The position numbers and the translations under genes were made by a program. A DNA stretch of 64,000 nucleotides from Luzula sylvatica (taxonomy: Eukaryota > Streptophyta > Magnoliopsida > Poales > Juncaceae): contig OX326956.1 in NCBI GenBank assembly GCA_946800325.1, positions 19,620,667-19,684,666 on the forward strand. The letters run 5' to 3'. Below are positions 31,676 through 43,550 of the stretch, piece by piece. Under the pieces are notes generated by a model. It made no database searches. It was given only the letters and a program-made list of their open reading frames with translations, and was not told the DNA's origin. The first letter of the stretch is position 1; the number at the start of each line of letters is the position of its first letter.

Positions 31676-32999
31676 AATACCAATGAACCAAATTAACACG
31701 CGATATGATTACAGAGTTCGGTAGAGAGTTGCTTATTTTAACTCTCACTATTACAAAAAATGAATTTTGGGACACAAACGTACCTAAAACACGGTTTTTA
31801 GTCGATGTAGACTTTTAGGGACTAAATGTAGTCGTTAAGATTTTGTCCTAACATCGCCGACGCAACAGATTACAGCGACAACATTTTTTATTTTTATTTT
31901 TGTCCCTATAAGAGCATTTCTTGCGACAAGACTAATTTTCGATTTCCCCCCATTTTCTTAGTTAGTCCCTGAACTTGCTAGTCGACCGAATCAACGTCCA
32001 CAAGTATCTACGTCTCCAAGGATGCCACGCGTCCACCTTGCGTATTTTGGGCACTCTATTCACTTTCTCAAATGAATGGATTACAAGATTTCGACCATCG
32101 ATTTACAATATTCTATCAATGTGGATTAGGCGTTCACACAGTGTGCTAGCATAACACGAAATAACTATGAAGACCTAACGAATCTAGGCTAACGGATCCG
32201 CTCACACGGAATTGAGATTTGCTTTGAAGATTTGGGAGAGAATAGATTTGACCTCTAGATTATCTTGATGGAATTTTAGATCTCTAATAATTACTATTTC
32301 TCTCTTTTAGAATAGAATGATTTGGAATAAATAGTTGTGAAGAGTTAGAGAGAGAAATGTTTGACATAAAGTATTTATAGGAGTAGTGATACTCATCTCA
32401 AACCTTGTTTAATGGGCTCATCCGTTCAAACGCACGTGAGGTCCGTTTGTATAATGTCCAGTCAAACTAGACGTTGCAATTTAAAATTTGTACTTTTCAT
32501 GCTGCGCGTTTAAGCGTTCGTACATATCGTTTAAACATTCATATAAATCGTTTAAACGCACACTCAAATTTCTTAGTGTTTTTCAGTCACTTGCGTTTGA
32601 GCGAATGTGAGATTGTTCAAATGCTATCCGAAGCAAAAGCTTCTGTTTAGCCCCTGTGACGAAAACACTTTTCCTATCGTTCAAACGCATAACCAAACGT
32701 TTGCACGATTCATCATTCGTTCGAACATATTGTTTCATCCGTTGAAACGCAAACTACATGTGTTGTTTCCAGAAACTTTTGGAACACAAATATGGATCTT
32801 GGTTCAAACGCATATGAGAATCGTTTAAGCGTTTGGTGTGAGTTCGAATGCATGAACCATTCGTTTGAACGATAATGCAACTTAGATATGATTTTTTTAA
32901 TTTGCTAAGTTATTGGCTTGGGAATTTGATGATTTCATATTATTATTGAGCTTTAAATTAACATAGGATAAGTTTGGAATAACTTCGAGATCATGCAAA
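31512..32999 (-). mobile_element. Old SIRE-like LTR, first part (split by a Tnt1-like element)
   Basis: Diverged relative of the LTRs of elements 1 and 2: AGAGGGGGTGAATAGG near the start, the ACAGAGTTCGGTAG and CTACGTCTCCAAGGATGCC blocks, a minus-strand TATA (32372-32379), and decayed palindromes such as CGTTTAAACG and GTTCAAACGC at 32410-32880 upstream of it. It resumes at 50975-51245, ending AACCAACA. No primer site or polypurine tract adjoins it, so it looks like a solo LTR. The left boundary is approximate. Confidence 0.65.
31746..31967. mobile_element. Possible small CACTA-type MITE inside the old LTR (222 bp)
   Basis: It interrupts the LTR between TTTAACTCT and CCTGAACTTGC, which are adjacent in the related LTRs. 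Ends are CACTATTACAAAAAAT and, reverse-complemented, GACTAACTAAGAAAAT, an imperfect inverted repeat. The interior has GTCCCTA and GCGAC motifs typical of CACTA termini. The target duplication is not clear. Confidence 0.45.
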
Positions 33000-33354
33000 T
33001 GTTAGGATCGTTGCCGTAGACATACACGCAAGAACAACACACGGACACGAGTATTTTTACGTGAAAACTCCGAAGGAAAAAAAAAGACAGCCGTCGGCGC
33101 CCAAACTATTTTACTATACTTGAGAAAGAGAGAATACAACTTGGTGGAATGAATGAAAACTCTAGCCTAGCCTCTCTATTTATAGCTAAGTTCGAACCCA
33201 ATACAAGAAAATAATACAAGGAAACAATCACTGCCTTAATTACCATTCAATAATGGCAATAAGAATATATGGAGAACTTTCCTATCTCCTCAACAGATTT
33301 CTTTTTTCCAATTTCCAGGATCCTCGGGTTTCTAGAAGTCTCCATACCATAACA
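33000..33354 (-). mobile_element. 3' LTR of the Tnt1-like element (355 bp)
   Basis: Starts TGTTAGG and ends ATAACA on plus. It contains a minus-strand TATA box (33177-33184). It matches 50634-50974 apart from small differences, including an extra ATACAAGAAA-type duplication near 33205. Confidence 0.88.
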
Positions 33355-33441
33355 ATATCCCACTCGGAGACTTCAGCATCAATCTTCATTTCTCGTGTCC
33401 CGAGAGGGACTTTCTTGGGCCCGGCGACAGCTCCCGCTGGC

Positions 33442-33880
33442 TCACGTGACCAGCCCTACTGAGGCGACGCATAACCTCAGTTTGTCGTTGGGGACTTCCT
33501 TGGTCAACATATCTGTAGCGTTCTTGGCACCTTGAATCTTCTCTAACGACATGATCCCTTCATTCACAAGTTCTCGGATGTAGTGATACTTCAGTTGGAT
33601 GTGCTTGGTCCTCGAGTGGAACACGGGATTCTTCGCGAGACAAAAGGCACTTTAACTGTCGGTATAAAGTGTCTTGCATCCTTGATCTTTCCCAATCTCC
33701 TTCAGAAAAGTCAAGAGCCATACCATCTCCATTTCGGCCTCCGAGATTGCCACATACTTAGCCTCCGTTGTCGATAGCGACACACACTTTTGCAATCTCG
33801 ACATCCAACTCACCGCCATGCCTCCTATCGTTAAGACATAACCGGAAGTGCTCTTCCGACTATCCACATCTCCTCCTAGG
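33442..33880 (-). pseudogene. RNase H C-terminal fragment of the Tnt1-like element
   Basis: Two minus-strand frames joined across a frame change: DQHLGGDVDSRKSTSGYVL... with SLSTTEAKYVA, then SRTKHIQLKYHYIRELV and DMLTKEV. These are the copia RNase H and pol-terminal motifs. The fragment is cut at 33880 by the LTR of element 2. Confidence 0.88.
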
Positions 33881-35296
33881 TGTTGATCCAAATATCCTAT
33901 GGTTTGATTATATCAAAACACTGTCAATACTAACGTTTATGTCAAGAACAACGTGTAGGACAAAACATGTACAACAATCAAGAAAGATCAAAAGAAACAT
34001 AAGTAAAGAACCGTGAAGATCACTCAAGACAAAAAGAAGAAAAGGAAGGCGAGGAAACAATTGAAGAACCAAGATGTCGAAGCCTTCCGTGAGTTGGGAT
34101 CACCACAAATAAACCCTAGGTATACCATAGAATATCCCACAATTATCAAGGTCAAAAGATAAATTCAAAACATGATGAAAATGGAATATTGTAAACATCA
34201 CACCAGTATAGGGTTCGTTCGAACGATCCAAAAAGTGCGTTCGAACGAACATGTTCGTTCGAACCAATAAAGCACAAGTTCGAACGTACCCAATACTGGC
34301 AATGTGGGAAAACAAACACAACTCATAGTTCGTTCGAACGAACCTTTTCTGCGTTCGAACGAACCAACATAGTTCGTTCTAAGAATCTTAGAACGAACCT
34401 TGAAGAAAACTTGGTTCGTTCGAACTCACTAAACGTTCGTTCGAACCAACATAGTTCGTTCTAAGAATCTTTGAACGAACCTTAAAGAAAACTTGGTTCG
34501 TTCGAACTCACTAAACGTTCGTTCGAACCAACCTCTCAAATAATCCATGTTCGTTCGAACGAACCACTGTGTCAGTTCGAACGAACTCATCATGTACGTG
34601 AAGAAGTCTTTCGAAACGGCTAGTTCAAATTGCAGTCCGTTCGAACGAACTTCATTGTGCGTTCGAACGAACTATGCAATTGTTGCTCAGGATGAGGGTG
34701 TTCTATAGATGATATAAATAGAACCCCTCATACTTGTTCTCTCTCTAAGCTTTTACAAAAATTCATTCAACATTCAAAAGAGAGAAAAACCTCTAGCCTT
34801 GATTTTCAAATCCCTTGATAGTTCGAGCTAAACCTCTAGATCCTAGATATATCTTCGAATCATCTATTCTAAACGATTCCCAACTCACGTGACCGATCAC
34901 GTTGTAGTTCGTCTTAGAAACTTGTAATAGGCTAGTACTACGATTGTAAAGCCCGTCATAGATCGATAGAAAACGTGTAAATCGATATAGGCAAAACCTT
35001 GTACGAGTGAATTGGAATTCAATCGAAAGCCCAAAAGGCACAAGGCATTCCCGGAGACGTAGGTACTTGCAACTAATCGAATCGGTCAATTAAGCAAGTA
35101 AAGGGTAAGTTAAAGCTACATAGCAACCACCTACCGAACTTCGTAACAAATATTGTGTGTTCAATTGTTCGGTACTCTCTTCTCTATTTTAAATTACTTC
35201 AATTAAACTTCCGCATTTAGAATTGGTATACCGTAGTGCGAAAATTGTACACTAGGAATACTTATTCAACCCCCTCTAGGTTAGAATTAACCAACA
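33881..35296 (+). mobile_element. 5' LTR of element 2 (1,416 bp)
   Basis: Starts TGTTGATCC and ends AACCAACA, followed directly by the primer site (35297-35310). A palindrome cluster (34205-34680) precedes TATAAATA at 34713-34720. Confidence 0.92.
34205..34720 (+). promoter_or_regulatory. U3 palindrome cluster and TATA box of element 2
   Basis: More than ten copies of GTTCGTTCGAACGAAC, its halves, and GTTCTAAGAATCTTAGAAC variants, ending about 35 bp before TATAAATA. Part is an internal tandem duplication (34370-34450 and 34450-34530). Spacing and position are the same in the 3' LTR (cluster 44397-44860, TATA from 44898). Confidence 0.62.
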
Positions 35297-35310
35297 ATTG
35301 GTATCAGAGC
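35297..35310 (+). other. Primer-binding site of element 2
   Basis: ATTGGTATCAGAGC immediately after the LTR, complementary to initiator Met-tRNA. An identical site follows the second LTR at 45480-45493. Confidence 0.92.
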
Positions 35311-35358
35311 GAAATACTAACCGTCTCTTTGAGTAAAATTGACAACTTGTATACGATA

Positions 35359-37590
35359 ATGGCCAACAACACCGTTTCCAAATTACAACTTACCTATCCC
35401 AAGGAATTGGACGGTAAAAATTGGAATGATTGGAAACGATGCATGTTAAATGTGTTTTCCATTCAAGGCTTAAGATCGATAGTAGAAATTGGGTTCATAC
35501 TCAATTCGAATGTCGGCGCCGATGGTAAAACACTTTTATCAACCGATTCAATGAATGACCAAACCTCCGACATATATGCCCAAAACTTGATTCTTACCAA
35601 CATGGTTGGATCACTATCCGTCTTAGTAGATGGATGTGATACCTCTCATCAAATGTGGCGAGCTCTACTAAATTGATTCGAAGGAAACAATCAAATGAAG
35701 AGAACCAACCTTATGGGACTCGAACAATAATTTTATAGTTTCTGGATGATCGATGGTGAATCCGTTGATGATATGTACACAAGGATGAATCACATCAAAA
35801 ACGGATTCACCGCTCTTGGAGAGTCCCTAACAAATTTTCGAGTTGTAGGTAAACTAATTCGAGCAATGCCTACGAGCTGGGAGACTCTACGGGTAGCATT
35901 GGAGACTATGATGGCTACGCAAGATATGTCGCCCGAAGACTTGGTAAGCTACTTCCGAAACTTCGAGGCCCGACTCAAACAACTAAATCAAGAGAATGCC
36001 TCGACGTCTCGCCCCAAGGTAATTGCTCTCCCCGCCTTGGATGCAAGTGACGATGAGAGCGAACTCGCTCTTTTGGTAAGAAAGCTTCGTGACTTTAGGT
36101 CACATGAAAGACGGTTTAACGACAACCGCAAGCGACAAAATGAGAAGCCATATTGCTTCGAGTGCAACAAGAAGGGCCACACAATGGAGACTTGTTGGAC
36201 CCTTCATCCCGAACATGCTCCATGGTACAAGAAGGAGGACGAGCACAAAGATCGTTAAAGACGCGAACCTCGACACGAAAGGCGACACGACGACAAAAGT
36301 CGAGAAGAAAGACACAAGAACAAGGTAAGGACTTTAAAAAGAAAAAGGCTTACAAATCTCATGTAGGAAGATGGGGAGAGTCGGATATCTCAAGCTCCTC
36401 ATCCGACTCGGAGTGCAACTCGGATCGAGAAACCGCCAACTTGGCACTCATGGCGATAATCACTCCATCGGTGGAGGATGTGGTGGAAAGAGCCATTCAA
36501 GCTCTGCGCTTTCAACGAGCACCTATATCGGAGCCTCTAGCGCCCAAATCTTCAAGTGTCACATCTCCCGCCTCTACGTCAAGCTCAACACATGACCTAG
36601 GTCATGAGGTATATCTCAACCCCTTAATTAATTTTGTTAAGCCAACCTCACATGCATGTTCCTTATCAAACTTTAATTAGAACTTAGAACTTGAATCGTT
36701 CGACGCACTCTTAAGAGACGTCGATTTTTCTCATCAAAGTGAGGGTAAGGTCGAGAGCACGATAGCGGCTCTCAAGGCTAAGGTAATATCTTTAGAATTA
36801 TCAGTAAGGTCTTATAAAGCACAACTAAATGAATTTAAATGTTTTTCTAAATGTGAATGTAAAACCCTAAAAAGTGAGAATTCACATCTAAAAGTCGAAC
36901 TTCAAAATCTAAGAGTTGAAAATGCATCCTTGAAGAAAGCTTGTGCAGTCAATGCATCGAGCTCTCCTTCATTGGATGATGTTTTAAAAGGGTCATTACG
37001 GGGACAAAAGCCAAATGACAAGTCGGGTCTAGGGTTCAAGAAGGACATCGGTCATAAATCCGGTCCTTCCAAATCCAAAGATCAAAAATCAAAATGGGAG
37101 AACAATCGAATAAATAGTCACGGAAATGCTTTCATGTACCGTGACTATAACAAAGGTAAAAGTGATAAAATGGAACAACCTAAAAGGGGTAGGTTCAATA
37201 ATAGAAATAATCATCATACACAAACCACGTCTTATAGACGTACCAATTTGGGACGAACCGATTGCTCGTTCAAACGGGGACCAAATGGGTATTTCTATGA
37301 GGTGAAGCACAACATCGACGCCTCGTATCAACAAAGGGCTCCCAAACATTTCACTAGCACACAAAAACATTTTTCAACAAGAAATTATTGTGCAAAACCG
37401 ACCAAACCGGAAATTCAAAAGAAAAAACTATCCAAACCAACTCTCGAGTCATTTCGTTAAGAGTTCCGAAACATACAACAAACCCACAATTGCGTTTTGC
37501 AATTACTGTTGTAAATTAGGACACATCTCCACGAGTTGCAATCTTCGCAATCCTAATCGTAACTCCAATTTCAAATCATTCGTGCCGGGA
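35359..37590 (+). pseudogene. Gag of element 2, degraded
   Basis: Homologous to the Gag of element 1, with MANNTVSK as start, the KELDGKNWNDWKRCML Gag domain, knuckle CFECNKKGHTMETC near 36155 and second knuckle CNYCCKLGHISTSC near 37500. It is broken by in-frame stops near 35674 (TGA), 35728 (TAA), 36256 (TAA) and 36678 (TAG) and by frame changes near 36325 and 37430. Comparison with the second gag (45542-47410) shows the first, third and fourth stops and the 36325 shift are private to this copy. It cannot make full-length Gag. Confidence 0.9.
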
Positions 37591-40500
37591 ATCCATTGTC
37601 TCACCGTGTCGGAATCGACTTCACGTCTATGTCATAGGAGACTAGGCCATATATGCATGGAGACGATTCACCGGTTGTCTAGAAAGGAACTCGTTAGAGG
37701 GTTGCCTTCCCATAAACTAAAATTGGAAGGATTATGCAACGCGTGTGAAAAGGGTAAGCACACAAAATCCTCGAACTTCAAGTCAAAGGACATCGTCATG
37801 ACAAAACGACCTCTTCAACTCATCCACCTCGACCTTTGCGGACCAATGAGTCTCAAGTTTAGGTAACAAAAGGTATATGTTTGTCATTGTCGATGATTAT
37901 TCACGTTTTACTTGGGTATATTATCTACTTCATAAAAGTGAAACGTGTGACATATTTATCAAATTTTGCAAATTTGTCGAAAACGAAAGAAACACCTCCA
38001 TTGTCACAATTCGAAGTGATAATGGAGGTGAATTCAAAAATGCAAAGTTTGATGAATATTGTCATAATAAGGGATATATACGTGAATTTTCCGCTCCTCG
38101 CACACCTCAACAAAACGGTGTAGTCGAGCGTAAAAATCGCACGTTAATTGAACTTGCTCATACCATGCTCAATGAGCATCCTTCTCCAAAATATCTTTGG
38201 GCCGAAGCGGTTAACACCGCATGTCATGTCGTTAATCGACTTAGCCTAAGACCGTTTTTGAAGAAAACGTCCTATGAGCTATGGTACGGGCGAAATCCAA
38301 ATGTCTCATACATGAGAGTATTTGGATGCAAAAGTTTCATTTTAGATGAGTCAAATAATATAGACAAACTTGACCCAAAATCAATTGAAGGAATTTTTGT
38401 GGGATATTCAAGTACAAGTAAAGCGTATAGGGTTTACATAAAATCCTCGCGGATAGTATGTGAGTCTGTTCATGTACACTTTGATGAAACTAACAAAGAA
38501 GCCGAGAAAGGTAGTCACAATGTAGGTACACAAGAAGGAGAAAATGTGGAGGTACCGCAAAGATCCACATCACTCGAGCATAGATTCCTAGACCTCACCC
38601 TCGATGAAGTGAAAAATCAAGCAAGTGACCATGAAGCTCAAGAAGAAGAAGAAGAAATCGAAAATCACTACCAAATTCCCGAAGTTCTCCGGGAAGTAGC
38701 GGCCCATCCCCTCTCCAACGTTGTAGGGGATCCAAGAGATGGAGTCCAAACTCGGTCACGTATCCAAAACTACGTAGCTCACTGTGCCTACCTTTCCCAC
38801 ATCGAACCGAAATCCTTCAAAGAAGCCAACAACGATGAGGATTGGATATTGCCCATGCAAGAGGAATTAGAGCAATTCGAGCGAAACAAAGTGTGGACCT
38901 TGGTACCAAGGCCAACGACAAGATCCATCATTGGCACTCGGTGGATCTATCGAAACAAGTTAGACGAGCACGGAAATGTGGTGCAAAACAAAGCGAGACT
39001 TGTAGCTCAAGGTTTCAAACAACAAGAGGGCATCGACTTTGAAGAAACATTTGCCCCCGTCGCCCGTTTGGAATCTATACGACTTCTCTTGGCTTACGCC
39101 GCCATCAAAGGATTCACGCTTTACGAAATGGACGTCAAGAGTGCATTTCTAAACAGTGAAATCGAAGAAGAAGTGTACGTCGAGCAACCTCCGGGGTTCA
39201 AAGATCCAAAATACCCCAATCACGTGTGCAAACTTTCGAAAGCTCTATACGGGCTAAAGCAAGCTCCTCGAGCGTGGTACGGACGTCTATCGACGTTCCT
39301 CATCTCCAATGGATTCGAGCGGGGTAAAACCGACACCACTCTCTTCACACGTAAAAAGGGAGATTCTATTTTGCTTATTCAAATTTATGTCGATGATATT
39401 ATTTTTGGATCTAGTGACCCGGCACTTGCCGAAGATTTTTCAATTCTTATGCATAGTGAATTCGCCATGAGCATGATGGGTGAACTCATGTTCTTCCTTG
39501 GACTTCAAGTCAAGCAATCATCCTAGGGAATCTTCGTAAATCAATCCAAATACACTCGCGAACTCCTCAAGAGATTCGAGCTCGATCAAACGAAGACGAG
39601 CGATACGCCCATGGCCAAGGAGTCCAAATTGGATGCGGATGAGGATGGCGAAGCTTTCGACATAACGGAATATCGAGGAATGATCGGAAGCTTACTGTAC
39701 CTCACGGCAAGTCGACCCGACATAATGTTCGCCGTATGTCTATGTGCCCAGTTCCAAGCAAACCCTAAGGTATCCCACTACACCGCGGTAAAACGCATAT
39801 TTAGGTACCTCAAGGGGACAATTGATCTAGGGATTTGGTATGGCCATAGTGGAAATCTTGCCTTGATAGGGTACACGGATGCGGATTTTGCCGGTTCTCG
39901 GGTTGACCGCAAGAGTACGAGTGGAACATGCCAATTCATAGGCGGGTCACTCGTCTCGTGGTCAAGCCGAAAGCAACATTCCGTTGCATAATCAACGGCC
40001 TGAAAGAAATACAGTTTCGGATCAACCGTAAAAGTGTACACAAGGATAAACGAATGTAGTCGTACATTCGTGGCCATAACTTTCAGTGGGAAAATCCAAT
40101 TAGAATGGTTCAAATTGGGTTAGATAGATAATGAGATTATCTACAACCTTCATATAGAAATATATTTCATATGAACGAAGTATAAGTGTCGTTTCTGTGA
40201 AATACCGAAAGGGTGCAACAGTATGACATACAGTTAGTAAAACAGTCATAACTTTTGCATACGAACTCCAATTGGGCTGGGCCAAATTGGGTTGTGTAGA
40301 TAATAAGATTATCTACAACTTTCGTGTTGGTTGATTTTCTGTCAGAGAAATTTATCAATTTCGTCTGGACAGAATACTGAACAGGTTCATACAGTTTTCT
40401 GTGTGAAAGGGTGTATATTGGATATACATGCCTTTTGGCTAATCCTTATCCTATTAGGTATAAATAGGATTTTCTCTCTTATCTTCACTAAGGAATTCAG

Positions 40501-41290
40501 AAGTAATTCAAAGCAATATTCTGCCCAAGACACAAGAAAAGAGCAAATTCAGATTTGATCTTTTGTGAGTGAAAAGGCACGAAGAGAGATTAATAGAGAA
40601 TCGATCGAGATCAAGCAAGTGCACCGATACATCGTCTAGGCAGGTGTATCCGTGTCCGGCGTCTTCCGACTCAAGGTGGATACGTGTGGAGGAGCAACAC
40701 TTGGGGCTCTCCGTTGTGATCGAACCGAAGGATCGAAGAACGGGAACGAACGGTGAAGGACGCACGGTGTGGGACGCGCGTAAAGTCACCAACGTGACCG
40801 GAGGAATAGGAGGCAGCGATCAACCCTTCGTGTTCCATCAATTTGGAACTGGTATGGATCTAACCTTCTATTTGCATCGTACTCTCGAAGTCGTGGCGTG
40901 ATCTCGGGAATCGGGGAATCGGACCGGGCCTACATATCCGCTGCGCGGGCCCGGGGCCGGGGATATTCCCCAACACGGCCGAGGCCGAATATGTCGCGGC
41001 GGGAAGTTGTTGTGCCCAACTACTATGGCCAAACCAAACCCTCGGCGATTACGGGTTAAATTTTCGAAAAATACCCATATTGTGCGACAATAATAGCGCA
41101 ATATGCATCTCGAAAAATCCCGTCCACCACTCGAGAACAAAGCACATAGACATCCGTCATCATTTCATCCGAGATCATGTGGAAAAAGAAGACGTTAAAC
41201 TCGAAAAGGTGGATACTCTCGATCAAATCGCGGACATTTTCACAAAACCCCCTTCCGTTCGCTCAATTCTCCGTTTTAAGGTTAAAACTA
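37591..41290 (+). pseudogene. Pol of element 2 (integrase, RT, RNase H), protease missing and interrupted
   Basis: The second Gag knuckle is followed almost at once by the pre-integrase zinc finger (HRRLGHI...CNACEKGKHTKSS), with no DSG protease motif: the protease region is deleted. After a frame change near 37860, 549 codons stay open (37877-39526): integrase core with [18 protein letters not shown] and ERKNRT, then RT with [21 protein letters not shown] and YVDDII (residues 504-509 of that frame). A TAG at 39524, a TTA-to-TAA stop near 39990 and a 975-bp solo LTR at 40001-40975 break the RNase H part, which resumes (AEAEYVAAGSC, DNNSAICISKNP, IADIFTKPP) to about 41270. Confidence 0.9.
40001..40975 (+). 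mobile_element. Solo LTR, 975 bp, inserted in the RNase H region of element 2
   Basis: Starts TGAAAG, ends CCAACA, and is flanked by a perfect 5-bp duplication CGGCC (39996-40000 and 40976-40980). Removing it rejoins the RNase H codons (S-T-A-E-A-E-Y). It contains TATAAATA at 40459-40466 followed by a leader-like region, so orientation is plus. An imperfect duplication (CATAACTTT...AGATTATCTACAAC at about 40076-40150 and 40247-40325) lies in its U3. No internal region remains. Confidence 0.85.
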
Positions 41291-42185
41291 GGTATGCTCT
41301 ATCTCAAAAATTAAAATTTCATCGTTATCATTATTGGAGCATCGAGTGTCGAAATCCTAGCAAGCCAAAAACATTTCATAAACTCATGTTGTCATTATTT
41401 TGTGTCCTACTACATATATACATATAAAAAAAAAATTGGTTTAAAACGTTTTGATCAACAACCAAGAGGATCTCCAGAAATGGGTTCGTTCGAACGCATT
41501 CTATTGTTGGTTCGAACGAACCTGCTCACAAAGCCAAAACCCAAGAACGCACTCTTCATTGGTTCGAACTAACCAAAACTACCCAATCACCAGTATAGGG
41601 TCAGTTCGAACGAACACAAATTGTTGGTTCGAACGAACTTGGAGTTCCATAATAATACCCAATCACCAGTATATGGTCAGTTCGAACGCACAAAATAATG
41701 GGTTCGAATGAACTGAAAATTTGAATTTAGGGTTGAAAGTTCGTTCGCTCACCTTCCTCTTTCGTTCGAACGAACTAACCGGGAAAATAAACCTTCACCC
41801 ATTCGTTCGAACGAACTATACCCTTTCGTTCGAACGAACCAAACTCGAATAAAGAGAGAAGAACGAACCAAATTATGGGTTCGAACAAACTGCACGAGAA
41901 GTGCAATCCTTCACCCATTCGTTCGAACGAACCATCACCCTTCGTTCGAACGAACCCTTCGGGAAACCACCATTAAACCTAGAAACTGAACCATTGCCTT
42001 CACTCTCTCCACTTCTATCTCTCTAAAAACCGACTCTATCCCTTCCACTTCTCCATTAAAGCTTTCTAGGACAAGCAACCACTATTTAAAGCCTAGATTT
42101 CGATCCACTTGCTTCAACTTGGTAGAATACATCTCTCCATCTCTCTCCGAAAACCTCAAACCAACTCTCTCTCCCTCTAGATTCA
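41291..42185 (+). promoter_or_regulatory. Spacer before ORF3 of element 2: palindrome cluster, TATA-like box and CT-rich leader
   Basis: From about 41480 to 41960 there are ten or more GTTCGTTCGAACGAAC palindromes and halves, the same form as in this element's U3. TATTTAAA follows at 42083-42090, then a CT-rich leader (TCTCTCTCCCTCTAG) runs up to the ATG at 42186. The order cluster, TATA, leader, ATG mirrors the LTR promoter and suggests ORF3 has its own promoter. Confidence 0.55.
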
Positions 42186-43550
42186 ATGGCAAGCCGCACC
42201 AAGATCAAGAAAGTTGCTAACAAGCCTCCACGTGGGCCCCTTCCTCGTTTCGACTTCAACGACACTGGCAACACCTACCTCTTCAAAGATGTCGCTGCCG
42301 GAGTTCGTTATCGTGACAAATACTCGCAGAAATCGTCATGTATCGGGTACTACTACCAACTCCCCTCCAACATTCCTCACTTATTCAACATCGTCGACCC
42401 GATTGAAGCTCGATGGGAGATTGCAGGCTTGTGCTCTCTCAATCATGCCTCGTTTGACGTAGTGACGAAACTTTTCTACGCAAATGCGGTATTCAATTAC
42501 GAAGACAACGAGATCAAGAGTTACTTATTTGGAAAGCCCATCACCATCAACGTCGACCTTCTATGTCAATGGCTCGGCTTAGCAAACGATGGAGAAATTG
42601 TCTACATTAGCCGCGCCGACAAAATCTCCGATGCCACATACACTCGTATTGAAGAAGTGGCCACCAACGATCGACTAGTATTATCGGCCACTCAATTCTC
42701 GGCCCCTCTCTGCTTCGTTTGGCAAATCGGTAATAACATTCTCACACCCGTTTCAAAACTTAAGTCGAATTTCGATAAGCGAAACATCACCCTTCTTTAT
42801 CGACTTTGGTACGAAAGCGAAAGTCGTATCCATGTTCCCAACCTCATCCTCAAGCACATGGAATCGACTATGCGTCTCAAGGTTTGCTCTCTTCCATATG
42901 GGAGTCTCATTGCTATGGCATGTGACATTTGCGACATCGAGCTTCCCACCGATCAATGGGATCTTGGACGTGCCGAACCCACGAATCTAGCATCTCCCGA
43001 GCACCTATCTCGTATTGGGTACTCCGACAAGAAGATCGGACAACTCGATTACTCCGACTCTCAAGGAGGCCGACCCGCTACCGTAATCAAAGATTGGCTT
43101 CTCCATGAACCTTCTACCCGCTACAAATTTCCAAACAATCCTTCCGAGTGGGAAAAACCGGGCGAAGACGCACCGATCCCACCGCGCAAACGAAAACCTC
43201 GTGGCGGTACTCGTGCGGGAACTTCAAATCCCGCCCCCAATGCCCCTCCTTCACCGGGACATTCTACGGGTTTCAACATGGATGAGATGCGTGGTATGAT
43301 CGATGCCATGCAAACTCTCTTTCACGAAGAAAGTGCGTGGGTCCGAGACCAAGTGTTCGAGGATAATGCACGGACTCGAGCTCATTCCACCCAACTTTTC
43401 ACCGATCTCTACGCTCATCTCGATGCTCGTTTCGGAACATGGAATCCTCCGCAAGATGCCCCACCATCGTTCCACCCGGTCGACCCACCGGTCAACCCGG
43501 ATGATAAATGGAACATGCCCGCGTACAATCCGGACGGCCCCGACGACTAG
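42186..43550 (+). CDS. ORF3 of element 2: putative plant transposon protein-domain family, function unknown (454 aa)
   Basis: The only fully intact gene of this element. Conserved with ORF3 of element 1 along its length: GYYYQLPSNIPHLF (54-67), KLFYAN (95-100), SYLFG (112-116), NNILTP (183-188), LPYGSLIA (236-243), IELPTDQWDL (251-260). A proline-rich, basic stretch with RKRK (334-337) could act as a nuclear localisation signal. The C-terminal region is probably helical and ends with DLYAHLDARFGT (407-418), shared with element 1. No signal peptide or membrane span is seen, so although it occupies the env-like slot it does not look like an envelope. It stayed open while gag and pol of the same element gained several stops. 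Function is unknown. Confidence 0.88.
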   Translation: MASRTKIKKVANKPPRGPLPRFDFNDTGNTYLFKDVAAGVRYRDKYSQKSSCIGYYYQLPSNIPHLFNIVDPIEARWEIAGLCSLNHASFDVVTKLFYANAVFNYEDNEIKSYLFGKPITINVDLLCQWLGLANDGEIVYISRADKISDATYTRIEEVATNDRLVLSATQFSAPLCFVWQIGNNILTPVSKLKSNFDKRNITLLYRLWYESESRIHVPNLILKHMESTMRLKVCSLPYGSLIAMACDICDIELPTDQWDLGRAEPTNLASPEHLSRIGYSDKKIGQLDYSDSQGGRPATVIKDWLLHEPSTRYKFPNNPSEWEKPGEDAPIPPRKRKPRGGTRAGTSNPAPNAPPSPGHSTGFNMDEMRGMIDAMQTLFHEESAWVRDQVFEDNARTRAHSTQLFTDLYAHLDARFGTWNPPQDAPPSFHPVDPPVNPDDKWNMPAYNPDGPDD

